This document shows positions 23,706-31,823 of a DNA stretch of 64,000 bases, piece after piece. A model generated the notes under the pieces. That model ran no database searches. It was not told the DNA's origin and was given only the letters and a program-made list of their open reading frames with translations. Origin of the DNA: NORP259 sp041398705 (GTDB lineage: Bacteria > Planctomycetota > UBA1135 > GCA-002686595); the NCBI GenBank assembly GCA_041398705.1, contig JAWKUI010000002.1, positions 619,204 through 683,203 of the forward strand, in the 5' to 3' direction. How positions within the stretch are numbered: position 1 is the stretch's first letter; each line of letters begins with the position of its first letter. Made by a program: the position numbers and the translations under genes.

Positions 23706-26509
23706 TGACCGGAATTGGCGATGTTTTGCAGATTCTCTTCCCAGTCCTCGAGAGTCATCAGGATCTCACGGGACTTCGAGCCGCGGTGCTCGCCCAGGAT
23801 GCCGGCATCGGTCATCTGGTCGATCAGTCGGCTGGCGCGGGTATACCCGATGCCAAGCGCCCGTTGCAGCAGACTGGCGGAACCCCGCCCCGACTGCAGC
23901 ACGACCGTTACGGCATCGTTGAACATTTCGTCGACCTTGTCGCCGCCCTGGGTCAGCGAGCCGGGGGGCGCGCTGCCGGTGGCGACCTGGACGAGTTCCT
24001 GGTTGAAGGTTTGCACCGAGTTCTCGGTGACGAAATCCACCAGGGATTGCAGCTCGTGGTCCTCCACCAGGGCGCCTTGCACGCGCTTCGGGGAAGAGGA
24101 CGCAGGCGGGGTGTACAGCATGTCGCCCTGGCCCAGTAGCTTCTCGGCGCCGGAGGTATCCAGGATCACGCGGCTGTCGATCTTCGACGCCACCTGGAAG
24201 GCGATTCGGGTGGGCAGGTTGCCCTTGATCACCCCGGTGATGACGTCGGTGGAGGGGCGTTGGGTGGCGACGATCACGTGGATGCCGACGGCGCGGGACT
24301 TCTGCGCCAGGCGGGTGATCGACAGTTCGGCCTCCTTCTTCGACTGCATCATCAAGTCGGCCATCTCGTCGATGATGAGCACGATGTAGGGCACGGTGCG
24401 CGGAGTGCGCTCTTCGTTGAAGTTCTCGCCCAGGCGCTCGCGCAGCTTCTTCTCCCCGAGCGCGTTGTACCCCTTGATGTTCTTGACCCCGGCGTTCTTG
24501 AACAGCTCGTAGCGGGTCTCCATCTTCTCGACCGCCCACATGAGCACGTTGGTGGCCTGCTTCATGTCGGTCACCACCGGCAGCTCCAGGTGGGGCACCG
24601 TGTGGAACATCTGCAGTTCCACCATCTTGGGGTCGACCAGGATCAGGCGCGCCTCGTGGGGGGAGCGGGTCAGCAGCAGGGAGGCGACGATGGTGTTGAT
24701 GCACACCGACTTGCCCGAACCCGTGGTACCGGCGATCAGCAGGTGGGGCATCTTGGCCAAGTCATCCACCACCGGCACGCCTTCCGCGTCCATGCCCAGG
24801 AACAGGGGCAGGGCCATGTGGTTCTTGTCGTAGGCCTTCTGGTTGATCAGCTCCGAGAGGCGCACGGTGCGGCGGTTCTTGTTCGGCACTTCGATGCCGA
24901 TGGTGGCCTTGCCGGGGATCGGCGCGATGATGCGCACGCTGCGGGCGCGTAGGGTGGCGGCGATCTCCTGGCTGAGCTGGGTCACGCGGTTCATGCGCGT
25001 GCCCTGGGCCACGGTCAGCTCGAACATGGTGACCGCGGGGCCGACCTGGGCGCCGACGACCTCCGCGTCGACGCGGAAGCTCTTCAGGGCGTTTTCGAGG
25101 TTCTGCGCGCTGTCTTCGAGGAATTGGCGATCCAGGGCGCCCGAGGAACCCGGCTCTTCGAGCAGGGTCAGGGGCGGCAGGGTCCAGGGACCCGGCGGGG
25201 GAGTCGGCGGGTTGTAGGTGGGTTCGGCGAAGGTGGTTTTGCGCGCCTTGGCGGCTGCGGCGTTGGCGAGTTTGGTGAGGGCCTCGGGGCGTTCGCCGCC
25301 GGCCTTGACGGGGGAGGCTTTGGCGCCCTTCTTGGCCGCCTTCTTGCCGGCTTTCTTCGCGGGCTTGCGGCTGGAACGGGAGTTCCCCTTGCCGCCACGC
25401 GGAATCAGCTTGGCCTCAAGTTCTTCGTCGGGATCGAAGTCGAGTTCGTCGTCATCGCCTTCGTCCTCGTCTTCTTCCTCCCACTCCTCGTCGTCTTCCT
25501 CCTCTTCGTCGTCCTCTTCCTCTTCCTCTTCGTCCTCGTATTCCTCGTCGTCTTCTTCCTCTTCCTCGTCTTCCTCTTCGTATTCCTCGTCGTCTTCCTC
25601 GTACTCCTCGTCGTCGTACTCTTCGTCTTCGTCTTCGTCCTCTTCCTCTTCGTCCTCTTCTTCCTCTTCCTCGTCCTCCCACTCCCACTCTTCCTCGTCC
25701 TCATCCTCTTCGGAGGAGGCCTTGGCGCGGGAACGGCTGCGACCGGCGGGTACGGCGGCGCGGTCCTTCAGGTCGGCTCCGCGCAGGAAGTCCCAAAGCC
25801 CCAGGAACAGGTCCTTGCTCCAACGGCGGCCGGCGGCGAACAAGCTCTCACCGCGACGCTCGCGCGAATCTTCCACCCACTCGGTGAAGGCCACGTAGGC
25901 CGGATAGAACGCCATTTCGGTTGCCAGCATGAAGGACACCACTGCAATCGTGACCAGGATCACCCACAGGCCGAGGCTGCCGAAGCGGTTCGTCAGCACC
26001 GGCACCAAGTCGTGGGCGAGCCACCCCCCCGGGCCGTAGGGCACCGACGAAGTCAGCTCCGCGTGCACCTGCATGTCGATCTGGGCCCGGGTCGCTTCGG
26101 AGACGAAGGCCAGGTCCAAGATGAACGCGAACGAGAGCACGAAGACGATCGCGCCCAGGACCCGGATCATCGGCAGGTCGACTTCCTTGCGGGCCACCAC
26201 GATGAAGCCCCAGGAGATGCCGAGCACCGCCAGCAGGTAGGCGGCCATGCCCATGAAGGTCAGGGCGAACTGAGCCAGGAAGAACCCGACCCGACCACCG
26301 AGGTTGTGCCCGCTGCCCGGCGCCCCGTGGGGCATATGGAAGGTCAGCAGCGAAATCAGGAGCCAGATCGACAGGCCGATCATGAGAAGACCCGCCAGCT
26401 CCCGGACCCGGGCGGCGGTCTCTTCATCCAGGGGCTCTCCCAGGAGGAAACTGCTGGTGAGAGCACTCCAACGGTTGGAGCTCCCCTTCTTGCGACCCTT
26501 ACGACCCAA
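23702..26509 (-). CDS. ftsK: DNA translocase FtsK/SpoIIIE
   Basis: The 935-residue divisome-anchored ATPase pumps chromosome termini through the closing septum. Order: basic N-terminus, four membrane helices (about 40-215), an Asp/Glu-rich linker (about 265-360), a basic Lys/Arg/Ala segment, then the motor. The motor has Walker A AGTTGSGKS (about 590-598), Walker B VLIIDEMADL (about 704-713) and VATQRPS, and a gamma winged helix (about 865-930) follows. The start is a TTG with AGGGG four bases upstream; a later start is possible, but the basic head RKGRKK is plausible. It heads the eight-gene operon ending in priA. All motor motifs look intact. Confidence 0.96.
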   Translation of the reverse strand: MGRKGRKKGSSNRWSALTSSFLLGEPLDEETAARVRELAGLLMIGLSIWLLISLLTFHMPHGAPGSGHNLGGRVGFFLAQFALTFMGMAAYLLAVLGISWGFIVVARKEVDLPMIRVLGAIVFVLSFAFILDLAFVSEATRAQIDMQVHAELTSSVPYGPGGWLAHDLVPVLTNRFGSLGLWVILVTIAVVSFMLATEMAFYPAYVAFTEWVEDSRERRGESLFAAGRRWSKDLFLGLWDFLRGADLKDRAAVPAGRSRSRAKASSEEDEDEEEWEWEDEEEEEEDEEEEDEDEDEEYDDEEYEEDDEEYEEEDEEEEEDDEEYEDEEEEEEDDEEEEDDEEWEEEDEDEGDDDELDFDPDEELEAKLIPRGGKGNSRSSRKPAKKAGKKAAKKGAKASPVKAGGERPEALTKLANAAAAKARKTTFAEPTYNPPTPPPGPWTLPPLTLLEEPGSSGALDRQFLEDSAQNLENALKSFRVDAEVVGAQVGPAVTMFELTVAQGTRMNRVTQLSQEIAATLRARSVRIIAPIPGKATIGIEVPNKNRRTVRLSELINQKAYDKNHMALPLFLGMDAEGVPVVDDLAKMPHLLIAGTTGSGKSVCINTIVASLLLTRSPHEARLILVDPKMVELQMFHTVPHLELPVVTDMKQATNVLMWAVEKMETRYELFKNAGVKNIKGYNALGEKKLRERLGENFNEERTPRTVPYIVLIIDEMADLMMQSKKEAELSITRLAQKSRAVGIHVIVATQRPSTDVITGVIKGNLPTRIAFQVASKIDSRVILDTSGAEKLLGQGDMLYTPPASSSPKRVQGALVEDHELQSLVDFVTENSVQTFNQELVQVATGSAPPGSLTQGGDKVDEMFNDAVTVVLQSGRGSASLLQRALGIGYTRASRLIDQMTDAGILGEHRGSKSREILMTLEDWEENLQNIANSGQ
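25430..25715. repeat. Polypyrimidine/polypurine tract in ftsK (acidic linker)
   Basis: About 285 bp of nearly uninterrupted C/T-rich triplets on the plus strand encode a run of Glu and Asp with scattered Tyr and Trp in FtsK. Linkers of FtsK vary widely between lineages; one this acidic is unusual and resembles that of the adjacent paralogue. Confidence 0.85.
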
Positions 26510-26732
26510 ACAACCCCTCGCTATTTCTCCCCGGGACAGGCGCAGTCACCGACCACCCCCCATGGATAGCGGCTCCCACCGGGCCATCGTCCCCCTTCTG
26601 GGTCGTTCTTTCAACCCGCAAGGCACCGACTCACCCGCGCATCCGGCCTTGGGAATGCCCCGCGCTCGCCCTTGGGATTGGGACCGCCCGGCGGCGTCCC
26701 CCCTCCCCCACCGCGGGGACGTCTACAACGCA

Positions 26733-26760
26733 GCGGGGGCCCACCGCAGTGGACCCCCGC
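26733..26760 (-). terminator. GC-rich hairpin downstream of the metallopeptidase gene
   Basis: GCGGGGG (26733-26739) pairs with CCCCCGC (26754-26760), and CCAC pairs with GTGG inside, giving an 11-bp stem with one mismatch and a CGCA loop. It starts 45 bp after the stop codon at 26805. There is no T tract, so it is a candidate only. The 295-bp gap to ftsK holds nothing else clear and must contain the ftsK promoter. Confidence 0.4.
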
Positions 26761-26804
26761 CGGAGCGGCACCCCGAGGTGCCCGAAACCCATCAGCTGGG
26801 AGGA

Positions 26805-28559
26805 TTAGAGGTGGTCGGTGACGTAAGCCAGCCAATCCCGTTCGAATTGGTCCAGGTCCACCTGACCCCAGGAGGCCTCGATGGATTTCTCCCAGATCTT
26901 CTTCTTCTCGCGCTCGCTGATGAAGATGTCGTCGTTGCCGATCACGACGGAGATCTCCTCCCCATCGTCTTCGGAAGCACCGCCGCCATCCTCCCCGTCC
27001 TTGCCGGGAGCGCCGTCCTCACCATCCGTGCCCTTGCCGGAGTCATCCCCGCCGGGCTCCGCCTTGCCGGGGTCCTCTTCCTTGGGCTTGTCCCCGCTGG
27101 TCTTGCCACCCTTCTTCTTCAGGGCTTCCTTGCGGGCACGGGCATAGGCCTCGATGTACTCCTGGCTCAAGGTAGCGATGTAGTTCGGAATGATCGTGGC
27201 GTACTCGGGGCGCCAGACCTTGGAGGGCACCTTGCCCAGACTGCCCTGGCGCAGGAAGTAGATGATCGACCACGACTGGGCGTAGCAGGACACGCCGGTC
27301 GGGCCCTGATTCTGCCACTGGGAGTGGTTGTAGTTGAGGTGTTCCGAGATCGGGGCGTAGGTTTTGGTCCGAACCATCTCCCGGATCACGCTCAGACGGT
27401 CCAGGCCGGCGGGCATCTGGTTGGTGATCTCCATCGGGGAGTTCATGCTCCGGCCCATCTTGGCGCCCCCGTAGTAGTCCCCGTGGCCTTCGTCGAACCA
27501 GCGGTGCGCTTCCGACTTGTGGAACAGGAAGAAGCAGTACTGGTGGAAGGCCTCGTGGGTCATGACCGAGTAGGTCATGTTCCGGTTCCGGTTCTTGCCG
27601 TCGTAGAGCACCAACTCGGTCGAAGCCGGGCTGAACCAGCCAGCAACCCCCGGGCTGGTGCTGCCGTAGGAGTGGAAGATCTCTTCGGTGGAGCACACGC
27701 GCACGATCGAGACGTGGCGGAAATCCTCCTTCGGCGGGAAGTCGACTTCGAACAGATCCCGGGACTTCTCCAGTCGCGCGATCACGTCGTTGATGAAGTC
27801 CTTGTCGTCGGAGTCGGTTTTGATGATGTAGCGCTTGCTCGGCGAAGGAACGGCGCGCCAGCCCCCGACGTCCCGCTGGTTGGTGTCGTGCCAAGCCAGC
27901 AGTTCCTCATAGGTCATCTTGTCAGGGTCGACGTTGTTTTCGACCACCTCGATCAGCTCGAAGGTCTTGATCGACTTCTGGAAGAACTTCTCCCACTTCT
28001 TGCGGTGCTTGTCGGGCACGGAGTAAACCACGTGCACATCCGCGTCCGGTAGGTCGAAGGAGTAGCAGTCCAGCAGGAACTTGCCGTCCCCGTCGTAGAC
28101 CGACCCCATCCACTGGCGGTGGCGGGCGTTGAGCGTCTTGCTGACCTTGAAGGTCTCATCGATCAGGGTGTCCTTGGAGTTCACCCCCCGGAAGCTCATA
28201 CCGACATAGTCTTCGAGCTTGAGGCGCTCGATGTCGATCTTGTCCTTCTTGTCGTTGACCTTGATGTCGAGTTCCTGGTCCGCGAAGCGGTAGATGTTGA
28301 TCCCGACGTTGAAGTTGTACACCCCGCTGCCTTTGATGGGGATGCCGACCTCCTTGCCCTCCATCTTGCCAACGATCCCGAACTCCTTCTCGTTCTCCTG
28401 TGGAGGGATGCGTTTGAAGTCCTCGAGCCCCTTGAACCGGAACCCGTACTCGGGCATCTCGAAAAATTTCTTCTCCACCTTCTGGGCCGAAGCCGAAGGC
28501 GCGAAGGTGACCACGGGAATGATGGCGAGGGCAAAAGAAAGCCAGTGAGGTGCGTTCAT
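26805..28559 (-). CDS. Secreted zinc metallopeptidase-like protein (DUF1570/gluzincin type)
   Basis: The 584 residues start with a signal peptide (1-25, ending SASA). An N-terminal domain of about 215 residues precedes a peptidase domain. That domain has HEAFH at 335-339 and a downstream glutamate, Glu357, in WFDEGHGDYYGG, the HExxH...E arrangement of gluzincins. Near the C-terminus is a Gly/Asp/Lys-rich insert (about 470-520) that looks disordered, then a basic-acidic tail. The family resembles DUF1570-type peptidases found in planctomycetes. Substrate unknown. The ATG at 28559 begins the signal peptide; an upstream in-frame extension lacks one. Confidence 0.75.
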   Translation of the reverse strand: MNAPHWLSFALAIIPVVTFAPSASAQKVEKKFFEMPEYGFRFKGLEDFKRIPPQENEKEFGIVGKMEGKEVGIPIKGSGVYNFNVGINIYRFADQELDIKVNDKKDKIDIERLKLEDYVGMSFRGVNSKDTLIDETFKVSKTLNARHRQWMGSVYDGDGKFLLDCYSFDLPDADVHVVYSVPDKHRKKWEKFFQKSIKTFELIEVVENNVDPDKMTYEELLAWHDTNQRDVGGWRAVPSPSKRYIIKTDSDDKDFINDVIARLEKSRDLFEVDFPPKEDFRHVSIVRVCSTEEIFHSYGSTSPGVAGWFSPASTELVLYDGKNRNRNMTYSVMTHEAFHQYCFFLFHKSEAHRWFDEGHGDYYGGAKMGRSMNSPMEITNQMPAGLDRLSVIREMVRTKTYAPISEHLNYNHSQWQNQGPTGVSCYAQSWSIIYFLRQGSLGKVPSKVWRPEYATIIPNYIATLSQEYIEAYARARKEALKKKGGKTSGDKPKEEDPGKAEPGGDDSGKGTDGEDGAPGKDGEDGGGASEDDGEEISVVIGNDDIFISEREKKKIWEKSIEASWGQVDLDQFERDWLAYVTDHL

Positions 28560-28573
28560 AGGGGACTCCGGGC

Positions 28574-28598
28574 GATGCAGGACCCTACGACCTGCATC
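28574..28598 (-). promoter_or_regulatory. Hairpin in the leader of the metallopeptidase gene
   Basis: GATGCAGG (28574-28581) and CCTGCATC (28591-28598) are perfect inverted copies with a 9-nt loop, centred about 27 bases upstream of the start codon. In RNA this stem would lie just before the ribosome-binding region. It could also be a protein-binding operator. Confidence 0.35.
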
Positions 28599-28755
28599 TC
28601 GTCGCATTTTCATTTGATAGTACGGCGCAGGACCCGATTTGTTGTTGGGCTTCCGCAAACCTCCCGGGTGCCTGCTGCCCTTGAATACCCCTGCTGGGCC
28701 TACGGGGTTGCAGCCCTTCCGGGAATAACTTTGTAACTACAGCACCAGCAAGGCC

Positions 28756-29424
28756 TTACAGCCGCACACCGGCGCAAAGTCCCTCCATCGCCAAAACCAG
28801 CGACCGGGCGATCTGGGCCTTGCTGCGGTTTTGGAAGCGCTCGACCTCCCCGCTGCGCAGGATCAGGGTCAGGTCCGTGCGGTCGGCGTTCAACGCCGCC
28901 GCCCCGTTGAGGGCGATCGCATCGGCGTTCTTCCGTAACATCTTCTCCAGAGCACGTTTATGCCCATTGGAGGTCTCCAGGGCGAAGCCGATGATGCGCC
29001 GCTCCCCCTTGTTGCGGCCCACCGTCGCGAGCAGATCCGGGTTCTGCACCAGGTCCAGCTTCACGTGCCCGGCTCCCTGGCCCTCTTTGACCTTCCACTT
29101 GCCCCCCAGCCGCCGCGCCGGCCGGTAGTCGGCCACCGCTGCCGCCATCAGCAGGCCATCGGCCTCCTGGAAGGCCCGGCGCAGGGCGGCCAGCATGTCG
29201 CGCGCGCTGACCACGTCGACGCGCTGCACCCCTTCGGGCGTAGGCAGATTCACCGGCCCCGCGATGAGGGTGACCTGGTGCCCGCGCTCCCGGGCGGCGG
29301 CGGCGATGGCAAACCCCATCTTGCCGCTCGATTCGTTCGACAGGTAGCGGACCGGGTCGATGTACTCCCGGGTCGGGCCGGCCGTCACCACCAGGCGCAG
29401 CCCCGCTCGCACCGGTCGCGCCAT
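28756..29424 (-). CDS. coaB: Phosphopantothenate-cysteine ligase CoaB (stand-alone)
   Basis: The 222 residues correspond to the C-terminal half of CoaBC, which joins cysteine to 4'-phosphopantothenate with CTP. Motifs: VTAGPTREYIDPVRYLSNESSGKMGFA near the N-terminus, AAVADYRP and KLDLVQNPDLL in the middle, and GFALET. In most bacteria this domain is fused behind CoaC; here it is a separate gene overlapping coaC by one base (TGATG), last in the tpiA operon. The length fits a single domain. Confidence 0.93.
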   Translation of the reverse strand: MARPVRAGLRLVVTAGPTREYIDPVRYLSNESSGKMGFAIAAAARERGHQVTLIAGPVNLPTPEGVQRVDVVSARDMLAALRRAFQEADGLLMAAAVADYRPARRLGGKWKVKEGQGAGHVKLDLVQNPDLLATVGRNKGERRIIGFALETSNGHKRALEKMLRKNADAIALNGAAALNADRTDLTLILRSGEVERFQNRSKAQIARSLVLAMEGLCAGVRL

Positions 29425-29963
29425 CAGCCGAGCAGCTCCCGAACCCGGTCCAGGATCTCAGCCGGTTCCGCCAGGCGTCCGCGCCCCGCCTCGCCGCAGG
29501 CCATGTGCCCGGCCCCCGGTTCCTGCAGGAGCCAGCCGTCGGCCAGCAGCTGCGCCAAGTTGCGCTGCACCGCCGGCGCCATGAGCATGACCGGGTTCAT
29601 CGCCGGGCAGAGCAGCCGCGGCTTGGCCGGTTCGAGCGCCAACTGCACGGTGCTCAAAAGGTCCTCGGCCAAACCATGGGCGGCGCGGGCGAGGAAGTTC
29701 GCGGTGGCCGGCGCCACCACGAGCAGATCCGCCCAACGCGCCAGGTCGATGTGGTCCATCGCGCCCTTGCGCTCGTCCCCCCACTCGCTGACCTGCGCGG
29801 GGTGGCCGCTGACGGCCTCGAAAAGCTGCGGGCTCACCAGCCGCGCTGCGTTTTCGGTCAACACCGTGCGCACGGCAAACCCGGCCTGGGTGAGCTTGCT
29901 TGCCAGATCGCAGGCCTTGTAGGCGGAAACCGATCCGCAGACGCCCAGCAGCACGTGTTTCAT
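29424..29963 (-). CDS. coaC: Phosphopantothenoylcysteine decarboxylase CoaC (stand-alone)
   Basis: This 179-residue FMN flavoprotein is equivalent to the N-terminal half of CoaBC. It decarboxylates phosphopantothenoylcysteine to phosphopantetheine. The catalytic His71 lies in MDHIDLARWAD. The substrate loop PAMN is at 120-123, and the Cys-containing flap ACGEAGRGR is at 155-163. The ATG overlaps the gmk stop (ATGA), and the gene is followed immediately by coaB, so the two steps of coenzyme A synthesis are co-expressed. Confidence 0.93.
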   Translation of the reverse strand: MKHVLLGVCGSVSAYKACDLASKLTQAGFAVRTVLTENAARLVSPQLFEAVSGHPAQVSEWGDERKGAMDHIDLARWADLLVVAPATANFLARAAHGLAEDLLSTVQLALEPAKPRLLCPAMNPVMLMAPAVQRNLAQLLADGWLLQEPGAGHMACGEAGRGRLAEPAEILDRVRELLG

Positions 29964-30580
29964 GCGGTTTCCTCCGCCGGATCCAGGCCCGCGATGCGGC
30001 GCACTTCCGCCACGGCGCGCTCGAGATCGTCGTTGATCACCACGTGGTCGTACCGGTGGCGTTCTTCGTACTCGTCGCGGGCTTTGCTCAGCCGCCGCCG
30101 CAGGGTTTCGGTCGACTCGCTGCCGCGACCCACCAAGCGCGCCTCGAGTTCCTCGAAGCTAGGCGGTGCGATGAACACGTAGAGGCCCGGTTCGTCGAGG
30201 GCCCGCAATTGCAGCGCCCCCTGCACGTCGATCTCGACCAGGTAGACATCCCCGCGTTCGATCGCCTCCTCCATCGGAGCGCGCAGGGTGCCGTACATGT
30301 TGCCGTAGACCTCGGCCGACTCGATGAACTCGCCGCGGCTCTTGCGTTTCTTGAACTCGTCGACGGTCAAGAAGTAGTAGTCGCGGCCGTGCACCTCACC
30401 CTCCCGCATCGGGCGGGTGGTAGCGGAGACCGAGAAGACCACGCGGTCGTCCTGGAGCAGGCGTTTGCAGATCGTGCTCTTCCCGCAGCCCGAAGGCCCC
30501 GAGATCAACAGCATGGTGCCCCGGCGCGGCGCTCGGCCGGCTGCGCACCCTTCGTTGTGCCCGCTCGACTCCATGGTCAT
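29960..30580 (-). CDS. gmk: Guanylate kinase
   Basis: The 206-residue enzyme phosphorylates GMP to GDP. The P-loop GPSGCGKS is at 28-35. The GMP-binding segment SATTRPMREGEVHGRDYYF and the Lid/Core arginines (RRRL) are present. The first 20 residues are extra relative to most Gmk; a second ATG two codons on does not remove this. The start overlaps the yicC stop (ATGA). The yicC-gmk pair is widely conserved. Confidence 0.97.
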   Translation of the reverse strand: MTMESSGHNEGCAAGRAPRRGTMLLISGPSGCGKSTICKRLLQDDRVVFSVSATTRPMREGEVHGRDYYFLTVDEFKKRKSRGEFIESAEVYGNMYGTLRAPMEEAIERGDVYLVEIDVQGALQLRALDEPGLYVFIAPPSFEELEARLVGRGSESTETLRRRLSKARDEYEERHRYDHVVINDDLERAVAEVRRIAGLDPAEETA

Positions 30581-31398
30581 TCCACGTTCTGTACCTGCTC
30601 GCGCAGTTGTTCAATCCCCGTCTTCAAGTCCACCACCAGGTGAGCGGTGGCCGCATCGGCGCACTTCGACCCGATGGTGTTGGCCTCGCGCATGAACTCC
30701 TGGGCCAGGAAATCGAGTTTGCGACCGACGGCGCCGCCTTGCTGCACGAGTTCGCGCAGTTGCCCGAGGTGGGCTGCCAAACGCGCCAATTCCTCTTGCA
30801 CATCCAGGCGATCCGCCAGCAAGGCGATCTCGCGCGCCAGATCCTTCTCCGGCACGGGTTCCTGGCCGCCCAGCAGGTTCTGCACCCGTTCGCGCAGCTT
30901 TTCCTGCATGGCGCGCACCGCTTCGGGGCGACGCGCTTCGATGGAAGCGCGGTCGGTATCGATGCGATCGGCGAGCCGCAGCAATTCCTCGCTGAGGGCC
31001 TGGCCCTCGCGCGTACGCATGCCCACCAGATCCTCGAGCGCGGCGCCGAGCACCTCGTGCACCAGCCGCGTTTCGCGCTCGCTATCGCCCTGGTTCTCCT
31101 CGAGCACGAGCACCCCAGGCAGGGCGATCAAGCGCTCCAAGCTAACGTCGCCCGCAATGCCGAGGCCTTCGGCCAATTGCTGCAGACGGCGCTTGTACTC
31201 ACCCGCCAAGTGCTCATCGAGCACCACCTGGTGACGGCCACGGGCGGCTTCCATGTGCACGGCCAGTTGCACCGCACCGCGCTCCAGCCTCCCCTTCACC
31301 AGGGTTTCAAGCTCGCCCTCCAGGTGCTGCCAACCACTCGGCAACTTCGTGCGCACCTGCAGATGGCGGTGATTCACCGTGCGCACCTCGACCCGCAC
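30577..31398 (-). CDS. yicC: YicC-family endoribonuclease (N-terminus out of frame)
   Basis: The 273 codons from the GTG at 31398 cover most of a YicC-like protein: VEVRTVNHRHLQVRTKLP, an N-terminal mixed domain, then a helical C-terminal domain ending KTGIEQLREQVQNVE. YicC proteins are Mn-dependent endoribonucleases. The canonical start MRSMTGFG is encoded just upstream but in another frame. Removing one base from the GGG at 31425-31427 joins MRSMTGFG to RAAERDGCLVRVEVRTVNH as in other YicC. The gene is therefore either frameshifted or affected by a sequencing indel. It is in the tpiA-secG-yicC-gmk-coaC-coaB operon. Confidence 0.88.
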   Translation of the reverse strand: MRVEVRTVNHRHLQVRTKLPSGWQHLEGELETLVKGRLERGAVQLAVHMEAARGRHQVVLDEHLAGEYKRRLQQLAEGLGIAGDVSLERLIALPGVLVLEENQGDSERETRLVHEVLGAALEDLVGMRTREGQALSEELLRLADRIDTDRASIEARRPEAVRAMQEKLRERVQNLLGGQEPVPEKDLAREIALLADRLDVQEELARLAAHLGQLRELVQQGGAVGRKLDFLAQEFMREANTIGSKCADAATAHLVVDLKTGIEQLREQVQNVE

Positions 31399-31498
31399 CA
31401 GGCAGCCGTCCCTCTCAGCTGCGCGGGCCGAAGCCCGTCATCGATCGCATCGCACCGGCCATGGCAATTCCGGGGCCCGGCATACCGCCCGGCCCCAT
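31399..31498 (-). other. Out-of-frame N-terminus of yicC with apparent +1 frameshift
   Basis: Reading from the ATG at 31450 (or 31498, five bases after the secG stop) gives MRSMTGFGPRS and a stop. The conserved YicC opening MRSMTGFG is unmistakable. The extra base appears to be in the plus-strand run GGG at 31425-31427. Confidence 0.75.
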
Positions 31499-31503
31499 CG
31501 GAC

Positions 31504-31809
31504 TCACTCCGCCGGGGCTTCGACCGGGGCCTGATCCAGCAGACCGCCACCACCAGCCTTGCTGGTTTCCCCCCTCCAACGGTTCAGCACGGTGATGGTC
31601 ACCGCGGTGATGAAGAAGATCGCCGCGACGGTCGCGGTGAAGCGGTGGATGCCGCTCGCCTTCACGCCGAAGGTCTGCTGGCCCGCCACGCCCAGCGCAT
31701 CGCTGAATCCGCCACCTTTGCCTTCCTGAAGCAGGATCACGACGATCAGCACGATCGCGCTGAAGGCGAAGATGATGTAGAGCAGGGTGGTGATGAGGGT
31801 GGTATCCAT
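31504..31809 (-). CDS. secG: Preprotein translocase subunit SecG
   Basis: The 101 residues have two membrane helices (about 7-27 and 56-76) joined by the SecG loop LLQEGKGGGFSDALG. They are followed by a short Gly/Ala/Glu-rich cytoplasmic tail. It assists SecYE-driven protein export. It starts 14 bp after the tpiA stop. The tpiA-secG order is common in bacteria, which supports both calls. Confidence 0.95.
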   Translation of the reverse strand: MDTTLITTLLYIIFAFSAIVLIVVILLQEGKGGGFSDALGVAGQQTFGVKASGIHRFTATVAAIFFITAVTITVLNRWRGETSKAGGGGLLDQAPVEAPAE

Positions 31810-31823
31810 AGAGTGAGGGGCGT

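Noticed and set aside
25124..26569. Plus-strand frame with long Phe/Leu/Val runs opposite ftsK
   Set aside because: Looks like a membrane protein but is the complement of the Glu/Asp linker codons of ftsK.
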